Below are positions 1 to 9,241 of a DNA stretch of 50,771 bases, piece by piece. Source of the DNA: Shewanella algicola (GTDB lineage: Bacteria; Pseudomonadota; Gammaproteobacteria; Enterobacterales; Shewanellaceae); NCBI RefSeq assembly GCF_014648035.1, contig NZ_BMQI01000037.1, forward strand, positions 1 to 50,771, written 5' to 3'. The number at the start of each line of letters is the position of its first letter. Within the stretch, counting starts at the first letter, position 1. The notes under the pieces are model-generated. The model was not told the origin of the DNA. It was given only the letters and a program-made list of their open reading frames with translations, and searched no databases. The position numbers were made by a program, and so were the translations under genes.

Positions 1-1
1 C

Positions 2-3000
2 ACGCAAGTCGGCGACACCTTGATTGTCACTGACGGCAACGGTAATGAATTGTTTAACGGCCCAGTGACCTCGGACATGCTCACCAACGGCTTGGATGTC
101 GAAGTCCCTGTGACCGCAGGCGCAACCGATGTTGATGTCACCGCCCAAGTGATTGATATCGCCGGTAACCCATCTGCAACGGCCACCGACAACCAGCCTG
201 TTGACCGAATAGCACCTTCTGCACTATCAATTATTATTGTTGATGACGGTACACCTGGTGATGGTTGGTTAAACAATGGTGAAATTGCAGCCAACGGTAG
301 CGGAATACAAATTAAAGCAGATGTTGAAAATACAGATTTAGTTGCAGGTGGTTTTGTTTCAATATCAATCACTGTAGATGGAAATGAAGTTTCATTTGAT
401 TTAAAACTCGAAAATGATCAATTGGTTAATCTTGACGGCTCAACGCCTAGCATTGCTTTTGATTATAACAATGGTGAGATCACATGGACTGAAGATGTTC
501 CAGGAGCAGGTGATCAAATCACAGTTGAAATAACACAAACTGATGCAGCAGGTAACGAATCAACTACCGCTACAGATACAGCAACGATAAATAATGTTGA
601 TGCTAATGATGATATCCCTGGTTCGTCATATACTGTAACTACAGGTTCTAGCAGTAATTGGGCCATTCCACAGTCAAACGGTGAAGCTCTAATGACCATT
701 TCCGCTCGTAACGGTGATGGATCTATTGGAGTAATCAGCTATGACTCAAGTAACAACCTTGGTGTAGCAGGTTCTCCACGCACATCAGGTCAAATTGCTG
801 GGCAGATTGAGTATGATTCAGCTACTGGCACATCGGAGTCCGTTGTTATCGACTTTAATGGCTTAGTGAATCAAGCAACATTTAGTGTTTCTCACTTGTT
901 TACCAATGAAAACAATGGTGAGCAAGGTGTATGGATGGCTTATTACAATGGTCATTTAGTCGCCAGTGAAATATTTACTACAAGTTCTGGAGATGAGGGA
1001 ACTTTCACTATAAATACTGGTGACATTGTATTTGATCAGTTGGTTTTTCAAGCAACAGAAACAGTTAGTGAAGCAAATGGTGGACCGGCATTAGTTGACT
1101 CCTCTGATTACTTCCTAACAAGTGTGGCAGCATCTGGACCTGCAATTGTGGGGAGCTATGTTGTGTCTGAAGATAGTACTTTATCAATAACAGACACCAG
1201 TTCTGGTTTACTGAACAACGACAATGATTCACAAGGTCATACCTACTCTCTAACAGGAGTGAATGGAGCTAGCGTTACGGATGGACAAGTAGTTACACTA
1301 CCAAGTGGTGCGCTATTAACTATATATAGTGATGGTACTTATTCTTATGACACCAATAATGCTTTTGAAACTTTAACTGCAGGCCAGCTATCAACAGATA
1401 GCTTTACCTATACAGTAACAGATGAATATGGTGCAACAGATACTGCAACAGTAACCATTAATATTGTAGGCGCTAACGATACTGCTATTATCACTGTCGG
1501 TAGTGGCGATACCGATGCTGGTACAGTCACTGAAAATGGCGCTACCGATACCGACAACACCACCGTTGAGATGGTCACGGGCAGCTTAACCGTGACGGAC
1601 GTTGATGCCGGTCAGGCAGTGTTCCAGACACAAACAGATGTCGCTGATGCCAACTACGGTAGCTTCAGCATTGATGCCGATGGTAACTGGACTTACACTT
1701 TAAATAATAACCACATTGATGTGCAGTCGCTTGCTGAAGGGGAAACCCTTACCCGAGATATCACGGTAACTTCAGCCGATGGCACTGCGACCCATACGGT
1801 CACTATTACCATTGTAGGTACAAACTCTACTCCAGAAGCAGCTCCTGATGCGTTAATCACAGTTGAAGGCGAGACGCTCGTATTCACTACCAATGACTTA
1901 GTTAATAACGATAGTGATGCTGAAGGCAATAGCTTATCCGTATTCAAATTCGCACCAGGGAATTCAAATAACAATAGTATTGATGCTACTCAAGCAGGTG
2001 AAAGTTTCACAACAACTCTGGGCGGCACTATAACTATCAACGCAGACGGAACGTACAGTTACCAAGCTCCTGCAAACCTTGATCACAGTAGTAGCGATAC
2101 ACTAGTTGATAGTTTCTATTATCAAGCAACTGATGGAACAGGAAACTCTGAGTGGACGCTAGTGTCAATTGATGTCAATGATACCGCCCCAGTTGCTGTT
2201 GATGACAATGATAGCATTGGCTTTGGTGGTTTAGCATATGGCAATGTGATAACGGCAGAGGGTACCGATGGTTCTGGAGTCGATACACTAGGGGCCGACT
2301 CTACAACGCTGATTAGTGTTACTTATGACAATGTTGTTTATGACAGCTTTGACAGTGATGGTAACCTCACTATAGACACGGGTAAGGGACAATTAGTTAT
2401 TAATCAAGATGGTAGCTATAGCTATCTATCAACACAAACTGATACCACCGTCAATAGTTACACATATGATGACTTAAAGAATAATACTGACATAGATTTA
2501 TATGGAGTCAGCGCATCCACAACTTTCGACCCAAACAACTTAGGTACACCAGGCAACAATGTTGGCTCTAACAATGGTAATAGCCGTATTGGAGTTGATA
2601 ATGCTCGAATCGATAACGGAGAAGCGCTTGTAATTGATTTAGGATCATCAGCTACAATTAATAATGTGACTTTGAATCTAAGCGACGTAGGTGATGTAGG
2701 CAATCAAGAACAGGTTAGTTGGACTACTTATGATGCTAGTGGAAATGTTGTATCTACTGGAACATCAAACAGTAATTCATTAGTTATTGATTCTAGCAGT
2801 CCTTTTCAATATATCGTGTTATCTGCTGGTCCTAGTACTAGTTATTCTCTTAATTCGTTAACAGCAACATCTATAGGAAACGGAACACCAATAACTGAAG
2901 AATTCACTTATCTACTTGAAGATTCTGACGGTGATCAATCTACGGCTGTTCTAAGTATGTCTCAAGACTCAACACCTATTGCTGCAGATAATACTGCAGA

Positions 3001-5578
3001 AGTATCAGAGTCCGGCTTAGCAGGCGGTACCCTAGAGGGTACAAGCTCTAATATTGCTACGGGCAATCTATTAGACAATGACTCTGGCATTAGCAGTACT
3101 ACAGTCATAAGCAGCTTAGATGGTCAATCACCTGTTAATGGTATTATTACCATTACAACCGCTAACGGTATTCTAACCGTATATACCGAGGATACAGCTG
3201 ACTTCAGAGCGGGCGATTATCAATATGAACTCACAAATTCTAATACCACTAGCGCTGATGTGTTAGAAGAATATAGCTACACCATTGAGAATGACTCTGG
3301 ATATAATAGCGATGCGACATTAACGATATCCATTCATGATGATGTACCAGTCGTTCAAAATATTGAACAAAACCTACAAACTAGTGCAGATCCAATCACG
3401 ACTAACCTAACACTGATTTTAGATGTATCAGGTAGTATGGATAACAGCGCAGGTAATGGAAAAACTTACCTCGAAACCGCTATTGAATCTCTAACCGCAT
3501 TAATTAATGAAGTGGATGATGCCGGTAATGTTAACGTTCAAATTGTTACCTACTCTAGCAGTGTTACAAATTCTACTTGGTTAATTGACGACATTGACGC
3601 AGCGATAAATTATCTTAATGCACTCCAAGCAAATGGAGGCACGTACTATGACATAGCCTTAGAGACTGTCATGGCGGATATAAACCTACCCGACGCAGAT
3701 CAAAGCTTTGTGTATTTTATTTCTGATGGTGTTCCAACAAATGGCCATGATGTTGATGCAACGCTTCAAACTCAGTGGCAAGACTACCTAGATACTTACT
3801 ATGACATTGCATTTGGTATTGGTATTGGTAATGCTAGCTTAGATCAGATATTACCTATCTCATATCCTGAAGTGAATGGTAATGAAGAATATGCGATTAA
3901 GGTGAATGATGCCGATGATTTAACCAACACTATTCTCGATTATTTTGAGTCTAATGCTGTTAGTGGTGGGCTAGGTATTCTAGGAACCAGTTCAACGGGT
4001 GTACTAGTTGGTGCCGATGGCGGAAGTGTAGATCAACTCGTGATAGATGGTGTTACTTACAGCTATGATGCAAATAATCCTATACAAATTATCACCACTG
4101 CGTTAGGTGCAACATTTACCGTTGACTTTGTCTCTGGTGAATATAATTACTTTATCGATTCAAGTGAAAATGTGCTCAATGAGCAAGAGACATTTGAAGT
4201 AACCATTATTGATAATGATGGTGATACAGGTACATTTGAGCTGGTGATTAATGTTGATTATCACGCGTCATTAGATGCCAACGTCAATAATGTGATTACC
4301 AATCAAACAGCAGGAAATAACCTCACTATTTCGACTGAATACCTTACTCATGGTGATGCAACGACTAGTGATGCTGAAATCACTAATGTCAGTGATGTCA
4401 GCGGCAATAATGCATCGCTAAATAATGGCAATGTTACGGTTACCGCTGCAAATGATGGCGATAGTTTCAATTATACTTTGACCGGTAATGGCACTGAAGA
4501 CAGCGCTAATGTCACGATTGATTATCAAGACTCAACAAAATTAACCGGAACCCACGAAAACGACATTATTATTGCTAACTCAACCGCTACTAGTGCAGTA
4601 ATGTTAAGCATAAATGCCACAGTCGCTTCAGGAAATACTTACAATAGCCAAAATCAATTCGGTTTTGAAGCTGCACTATTAACTGCTGGCTTATCGATCA
4701 CTCAGATACAAATTAACCTTAATGCTGGAAGTGATTCAAACGCTATCTTCGATATCAGTGATTCCAATCTTGTAAAAGGCTCTAATTCACAAGGTATAGA
4801 AGATAGTAACGATGACATTTTTGCCAATATGACGGCAGACAGTGGCACATTTACAGCGACATTTACCGAAGGTGACTTTACAAATGGCGACCAATTCTGG
4901 TTCTCAATTGATACAGATAGCCTAGGGGCTGATACTGGTAGTGATTTAGCTTCAGCAGGTGCAACTTTCACTATTACCTTAAGTGATGGTAGTACTCAGA
5001 CAGGAACTTATATCTCAGATGGAGCGGGTGGTTCAACTGGCGGTATTTACTTTGCCGATGCTATTCTTGATGGTGGTGCTGGTGATGATGTGCTAATTGG
5101 TGGCGATGGTAACGACCTGCTAATCGGTGGATTAGGCGACGACTTACTCAGCGGCGGTTTGGGAGATGATATATTAAGTGGTGGTGAAGGTAACAATACC
5201 TTTGTATGGAATGCCAATGAAAACGGCACTGATACCATGATTGATTTTGACGTCAGTAAAGACAGTCTTGATTTAAGTGACCTATTGGTTAATGAAAACT
5301 CGACTAACTTAGACAGTATGCTTAATTTCAGTGAAACTGACGGTACCACTACTATTAATATTGATGCAGATCATGATGGAGTATTTGAGCAACATATCAT
5401 ATTAGATGGTGTAGATTTAACTGATGTATATGGCAGCACTGATAATGGTGTTATTATCAATGGGTTGTTAGATGACGGTGCACTTATTGTTGATTCATCA
5501 ACAGAAACCACAGCACCATCAACAGGAACCACAGATCCTGATCTATATGACCAGTACAGTGGAAATATTATTCCTTAA
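2..5578 (+). CDS. bpfA: Giant RTX biofilm adhesin, C-terminal part (5' end outside window)
   Basis: This is the C-terminal 1858 residues of a LapA/BpfA-type surface adhesin; the frame is open from base 2, so the gene starts upstream. Residues are counted from base 2. It begins in a bacterial Ig-like repeat (about 1-70) and continues through cadherin/VCBS-like repeats, the clearest at about 493-610. A von Willebrand A domain spans about 1135-1320, with its metal site DVSGS at 1141-1145. Five glycine-rich RTX nonapeptides (GGxGxDxLx type, 1691-1735) follow, then an acidic tail typical of type I secretion targets. Three segments (about 208-379, 833-960, 1530-1688) match no module I can name. The LapG cleavage site and N-terminal retention plug would be upstream of the window. 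The six genes downstream match its secretion and release machinery, which makes the assignment firm. Confidence 0.93.
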   Translation, partial: TQVGDTLIVTDGNGNELFNGPVTSDMLTNGLDVEVPVTAGATDVDVTAQVIDIAGNPSATATDNQPVDRIAPSALSIIIVDDGTPGDGWLNNGEIAANGSGIQIKADVENTDLVAGGFVSISITVDGNEVSFDLKLENDQLVNLDGSTPSIAFDYNNGEITWTEDVPGAGDQITVEITQTDAAGNESTTATDTATINNVDANDDIPGSSYTVTTGSSSNWAIPQSNGEALMTISARNGDGSIGVISYDSSNNLGVAGSPRTSGQIAGQIEYDSATGTSESVVIDFNGLVNQATFSVSHLFTNENNGEQGVWMAYYNGHLVASEIFTTSSGDEGTFTINTGDIVFDQLVFQATETVSEANGGPALVDSSDYFLTSVAASGPAIVGSYVVSEDSTLSITDTSSGLLNNDNDSQGHTYSLTGVNGASVTDGQVVTLPSGALLTIYSDGTYSYDTNNAFETLTAGQLSTDSFTYTVTDEYGATDTATVTINIVGANDTAIITVGSGDTDAGTVTENGATDTDNTTVEMVTGSLTVTDVDAGQAVFQTQTDVADANYGSFSIDADGNWTYTLNNNHIDVQSLAEGETLTRDITVTSADGTATHTVTITIVGTNSTPEAAPDALITVEGETLVFTTNDLVNNDSDAEGNSLSVFKFAPGNSNNNSIDATQAGESFTTTLGGTITINADGTYSYQAPANLDHSSSDTLVDSFYYQATDGTGNSEWTLVSIDVNDTAPVAVDDNDSIGFGGLAYGNVITAEGTDGSGVDTLGADSTTLISVTYDNVVYDSFDSDGNLTIDTGKGQLVINQDGSYSYLSTQTDTTVNSYTYDDLKNNTDIDLYGVSASTTFDPNNLGTPGNNVGSNNGNSRIGVDNARIDNGEALVIDLGSSATINNVTLNLSDVGDVGNQEQVSWTTYDASGNVVSTGTSNSNSLVIDSSSPFQYIVLSAGPSTSYSLNSLTATSIGNGTPITEEFTYLLEDSDGDQSTAVLSMSQDSTPIAADNTAEVSESGLAGGTLEGTSSNIATGNLLDNDSGISSTTVISSLDGQSPVNGIITITTANGILTVYTEDTADFRAGDYQYELTNSNTTSADVLEEYSYTIENDSGYNSDATLTISIHDDVPVVQNIEQNLQTSADPITTNLTLILDVSGSMDNSAGNGKTYLETAIESLTALINEVDDAGNVNVQIVTYSSSVTNSTWLIDDIDAAINYLNALQANGGTYYDIALETVMADINLPDADQSFVYFISDGVPTNGHDVDATLQTQWQDYLDTYYDIAFGIGIGNASLDQILPISYPEVNGNEEYAIKVNDADDLTNTILDYFESNAVSGGLGILGTSSTGVLVGADGGSVDQLVIDGVTYSYDANNPIQIITTALGATFTVDFVSGEYNYFIDSSENVLNEQETFEVTIIDNDGDTGTFELVINVDYHASLDANVNNVITNQTAGNNLTISTEYLTHGDATTSDAEITNVSDVSGNNASLNNGNVTVTAANDGDSFNYTLTGNGTEDSANVTIDYQDSTKLTGTHENDIIIANSTATSAVMLSINATVASGNTYNSQNQFGFEAALLTAGLSITQIQINLNAGSDSNAIFDISDSNLVKGSNSQGIEDSNDDIFANMTADSGTFTATFTEGDFTNGDQFWFSIDTDSLGADTGSDLASAGATFTITLSDGSTQTGTYISDGAGGSTGGIYFADAILDGGAGDDVLIGGDGNDLLIGGLGDDLLSGGLGDDILSGGEGNNTFVWNANENGTDTMIDFDVSKDSLDLSDLLVNENSTNLDSMLNFSETDGTTTINIDADHDGVFEQHIILDGVDLTDVYGSTDNGVIINGLLDDGALIVDSSTETTAPSTGTTDPDLYDQYSGNIIP

Positions 5579-5588
5579 TAGCAACATA

Positions 5589-5624
5589 TTGTATGCGCCA
5601 CATAGTATTATGTGGCGCATACAA
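5589..5624 (+). promoter_or_regulatory. Perfect 16-bp intercistronic hairpin after bpfA
   Basis: The arms 5589-5604 and 5609-5624 are perfectly complementary around a GTAT loop. It lies 11 bases after the bpfA stop and 39 bases before the transporter gene. No T-run follows, so it is not a canonical intrinsic terminator. It may be an mRNA-stabilising or processing hairpin that sets a high adhesin-to-transporter ratio; that role is inference. Confidence 0.6.
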
Positions 5625-5663
5625 CGTTACTTCTAACAATAATAAATTAAGGACTCTGATTAG

Positions 5664-7841
5664 GTGCCTATAACTGCGTCTAACACAAACGAGCAGTGGA
5701 CGATTTCTGCCTCACAACGTGTAACGGTTGATCCGCTACTCGACTGCTTAGTACTGCTAACAGAACACTTTGGCAGCCCTTGCTCTATTGATTCTTTGGC
5801 GGCAGGTTTGCCACTGTCAGGTTCAGTTATCTCTCCAGAATTAGTGCCACAAGCCGCTGCTAGAGCAGGCTTGTCTGCAAAGCTATCACGTAAAGACTTA
5901 AATCAAATTTCAGACATACTTTTACCGTGCATTTTATTATTAAAAGATAAAAAGGCCTGTGTATTAAGAGAACTTGATTTAGACAATGATAAAGCGGTTA
6001 TTCAATTACCCGAAACCAATGGCAAAGATACATTTACAATTGAAGAGTTAGAATCTTTATATGTTGGCTATCTATTTTTAGTAAAACAAGATTATCGTGG
6101 TGATAAAAGTTTCGATGTTCATCTGCATGACAACAGTACTCACTGGTTAATTCAAAGCATTAAAGATTCTGCCCCCATATACCGTGATGCACTTATTGCA
6201 TCGGTATTAGTTAATTTATTTGCATTAGTTTCACCACTGTTCATTATGAACGTTTATGACAAAGTGGTGCCCAATTTAGCGTTTGAGTCGCTTTGGGTAT
6301 TAGCTATTGGTGCAAGCATAGCCTATTTGTTTGATTTTATTATGCGTCAACTGCGGAGTTACTTAATCGATATTGCCGGTAAAAAAGTCGATATTATTGT
6401 CTCATCTAAATTATTTGCTAAAGCGATAGGAATTCCGCTATCAAAACGTTCCCCAAGTGTTGGCGGAATGGCTAGACAGCTAGGTGAGTTTGACAGTATC
6501 AGAGAGTTTTTGACCTCTGCAACCATAACCGCATTAGTCGATTTACCTTTTGCTTTGCTATTTGTCATCATTATTTATATTGTTGCTGGCGATTTAGCAC
6601 TTATTCCTGTTTTTGGCAGTATCGTCATTATCGCTGTGACCCTCTATCTGCAACCTAAATTAAAGCAAGCCATTGAAGAAAGTAATCGTTATTCGAGCTT
6701 AAAACACGGTCATTTAATTGAAAGTTTAACCGCACTCGAATCAATAAAAGCCAATGGAGCGGAAGGCCTCGTACAAAAAAGTTGGCAACAAATGATTGGC
6801 CATACAGCGAACTGGCAGCTAAAGAGTAAAAAACTCTCTAATCATGTTGCCCACGTTGCCAATTTTATGGTGCAAGTTACAGTGGTACTTGTGGTTATTC
6901 TCGGCGTTTATCGTCTGGCTGATAATGAAATATCAATGGGCGGAATTATTGCTGCAGTAATGTTATCGAGCAGAGCAATAGCACCAATGGCACAGCTGGC
7001 AGGGCTTATCTCTCGTGGTAATCATACCATTAGCTCATTACGTCAACTTGATACCATCATGGAAGAAGAGGATGAGTTCGAGGACAAAGGCCATGTGGTC
7101 AGTAAAGAGCGCATTATGGGAAAAATCGAAGCTGACAACATCAGTTTCAGTTTCCCTGGTACAGAAAAGCCGAGCTTGCACCCATTATCACTGCGTATTA
7201 AACCCGGTGAACGCATTGCAATTATCGGGCGTAATGGTTCTGGCAAAAGTACCTTAGCAAAATTACTACTTGGATTGTACAAGCCTACCCAGGGTAGCCT
7301 GCGATACGACGGTTTGGATTCAGGACAAATTCATCCAAGCGATCTGAGACGGAATTTTGGCTACCTACCTCAAGATGTCACCCTATTTCACGGTACGATC
7401 CGCGACAATATTTTATTTGGTTCACGTCAAGTCACTGAACACCAATTAATGAGAGCGATTCAGTTATCTGGAGTGAATATGTTCACTAACTTAGAATCTG
7501 AAGGACTGGATCAGCAAGTTGGAGAGGGAGGATTATCCTTAAGCCGTGGCCAACGCCAAACTGTTGCTTTAGCCAGAGCAACACTTAACGACCCACCGAT
7601 ATTGCTAATGGATGAACCCACGGCCAGTTTAGATGCGCGCGCCGAGAAGCAGTTTATTAGATCGATGCAACTCGTTAGCCGTGACAGAACATTACTACTC
7701 ATTACGCACAAAATGCATCTACTCAATTTAGTTGATCGTATTATTGTATTAGATAAAGGTCATATCATGGCCGATGGTCCTAAAGATGAAGTGCTTGCCA
7801 AGCTCAACTCTGGTGCAATTACTGGAGGTCAGAACTCATGA
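5664..7841 (+). CDS. lapB: Type I secretion ABC transporter (permease/ATPase) for the adhesin
   Basis: This inner-membrane ABC exporter of 725 residues powers type I secretion of the RTX adhesin. The N-terminal ~130 residues form a C39-peptidase-like domain. By alignment of the H-F-G segment, the catalytic Cys position holds a Pro, as expected of the non-cleaving domains in RTX exporters. Membrane segments begin around residue 170. The ATPase half has Walker A (GRNGSGKST, about 522-530), the signature LSRGQ, Walker B with D650-E651, and the H-loop in ITHK. The start is GTG with AAGGA ten bases upstream. It overlaps the next gene by ATGA, so translation is probably coupled. The name is by analogy with Pseudomonas lapB and is unrelated to the E. 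coli LPS gene of the same name. Confidence 0.93.
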   Translation: MPITASNTNEQWTISASQRVTVDPLLDCLVLLTEHFGSPCSIDSLAAGLPLSGSVISPELVPQAAARAGLSAKLSRKDLNQISDILLPCILLLKDKKACVLRELDLDNDKAVIQLPETNGKDTFTIEELESLYVGYLFLVKQDYRGDKSFDVHLHDNSTHWLIQSIKDSAPIYRDALIASVLVNLFALVSPLFIMNVYDKVVPNLAFESLWVLAIGASIAYLFDFIMRQLRSYLIDIAGKKVDIIVSSKLFAKAIGIPLSKRSPSVGGMARQLGEFDSIREFLTSATITALVDLPFALLFVIIIYIVAGDLALIPVFGSIVIIAVTLYLQPKLKQAIEESNRYSSLKHGHLIESLTALESIKANGAEGLVQKSWQQMIGHTANWQLKSKKLSNHVAHVANFMVQVTVVLVVILGVYRLADNEISMGGIIAAVMLSSRAIAPMAQLAGLISRGNHTISSLRQLDTIMEEEDEFEDKGHVVSKERIMGKIEADNISFSFPGTEKPSLHPLSLRIKPGERIAIIGRNGSGKSTLAKLLLGLYKPTQGSLRYDGLDSGQIHPSDLRRNFGYLPQDVTLFHGTIRDNILFGSRQVTEHQLMRAIQLSGVNMFTNLESEGLDQQVGEGGLSLSRGQRQTVALARATLNDPPILLMDEPTASLDARAEKQFIRSMQLVSRDRTLLLITHKMHLLNLVDRIIVLDKGHIMADGPKDEVLAKLNSGAITGGQNS

Positions 7842-9220
7842 GTAAACATCTGACAGCTGAAGATTTGGAAATGGTCGATGATGTTTACGGTGCTATGATG
7901 ACCGATGCCCCAACAGGACATCGACTCATTATATGGTCACTCGCTGCCATGATGTTGTGCTTTGTCATTTGGGCTTACTTTTCTGAATTAGATCAGGTCA
8001 CCACAGGTGAAGGCAAAGTCATTCCATCATCACAATTACAAGTGATTCAAAGCTTGGACGGCGGGATCTTACAAGAGATATTTGTTCAAGAAGGCCTAAT
8101 GGTCACCAAAGGGCAACCACTAGCGCGTATCGATGACACACGTTTTAGATCTGACTTTGGCCAACAAGAGCAAGAAGTCTACGGCTTACAAACTAACATT
8201 ATCCGTATGCGTGCAGAGCTCGACAGCATCGTCATTTCAGACATGTCAACGGACTGGCGCGAGCAAGTTAAAATCACTAAGCAAGCTCTAACCTTTCCGG
8301 GCGCAACAATTGCAGCGGAACCTGAGTTAGTAAAACGACAACAAGAAGAGTACTCGCTGCGTTTAGATAACCTCAGCAACCAGCTAGAAATTTTAGTTCG
8401 TCAAATTCAGCAACGACAACAAGAAATTGAAGAACTAGCCTCAAAGATTAATACACTCACAACCAGTTACCAGTTAGTGACTCGCGAACTCGAATTAACC
8501 AAGCCACTAGCTCGTAAAGGTATTGTGCCAGAAGTCGAGCTTTTAAAACTTGAACGAACAGTAAACGATATCCAAGGTGAACTGCAATCTCTGCGGTTGT
8601 TACGCCCAAAAGTAAAAGCCTCAATGGATGAAGCCATCTTAAAGCGTCGTGATGCTGTATTTGTGTACACAACTGATTTACGTGCACAATTAAACGAGTT
8701 ACAAACTAAATTATCTCGTATGAATCAGGCACAAATTGGCGCTTTTGACAAAGTCAGTCGAGCGGTGATTACGTCACCTGTCATTGGCACGATTAAGAAA
8801 ATTTACTTTAATACTTTAGGTGGAGTTGTCCAGCCAGGCGAGCAAATCATTGAGATTGTGCCGTCAGAAGATAAACTATTGATAGAAACTAAAATTACCC
8901 CTAAAGATATTGCATTTTTACATCCAGGACTTCCTGCTATAGTTAAAGTCACAGCATATGACTTTACTCGCTATGGCGGCCTTAAAGGTACCGTTGAACA
9001 TATTAGTGCCGATACTTCACAAGATGAAGAAGGCAACAGTTTTTACATAATTAAAGTAAGAACTGAGCAATCGAGTTTATTAAAAGACGATGGCACAGAG
9101 ATGCCAATAATCCCAGGAATGCTCACTTCGGTGGACGTTATCACAGGGAAAAAATCAATACTTGAGTACATTTTAAATCCAATTTTAAGAGCAAAAGACA
9201 CAGCTCTTAGAGAGCGCTAA
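7838..9220 (+). CDS. lapC: HlyD-family membrane fusion protein of the adhesin secretion system
   Basis: This 460-residue periplasmic adaptor joins the inner-membrane ABC transporter to the TolC-like channel. It has a short cytoplasmic N terminus and one membrane anchor (about residues 29-48). The first lipoyl-like half follows, containing the family-typical segment IQSLDGGILQEIFVQEG. A long alpha-helical hairpin rich in Gln/Glu/Leu comes next, then the second lipoyl half and a beta-barrel domain. The length is usual for the HlyD family. The start ATG overlaps the transporter stop (ATGA). The outer-membrane channel gene follows after 21 bases, so the three genes should be one transcript. Confidence 0.93.
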   Translation: MSKHLTAEDLEMVDDVYGAMMTDAPTGHRLIIWSLAAMMLCFVIWAYFSELDQVTTGEGKVIPSSQLQVIQSLDGGILQEIFVQEGLMVTKGQPLARIDDTRFRSDFGQQEQEVYGLQTNIIRMRAELDSIVISDMSTDWREQVKITKQALTFPGATIAAEPELVKRQQEEYSLRLDNLSNQLEILVRQIQQRQQEIEELASKINTLTTSYQLVTRELELTKPLARKGIVPEVELLKLERTVNDIQGELQSLRLLRPKVKASMDEAILKRRDAVFVYTTDLRAQLNELQTKLSRMNQAQIGAFDKVSRAVITSPVIGTIKKIYFNTLGGVVQPGEQIIEIVPSEDKLLIETKITPKDIAFLHPGLPAIVKVTAYDFTRYGGLKGTVEHISADTSQDEEGNSFYIIKVRTEQSSLLKDDGTEMPIIPGMLTSVDVITGKKSILEYILNPILRAKDTALRER

Positions 9221-9241
9221 GAAGAACCAGGAGGGTTTTAA

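Noticed and set aside
5047..5349. Minus-strand frame opposite the RTX repeats
   Set aside because: Proline-rich shadow of the glycine-rich nonapeptides on the coding strand.
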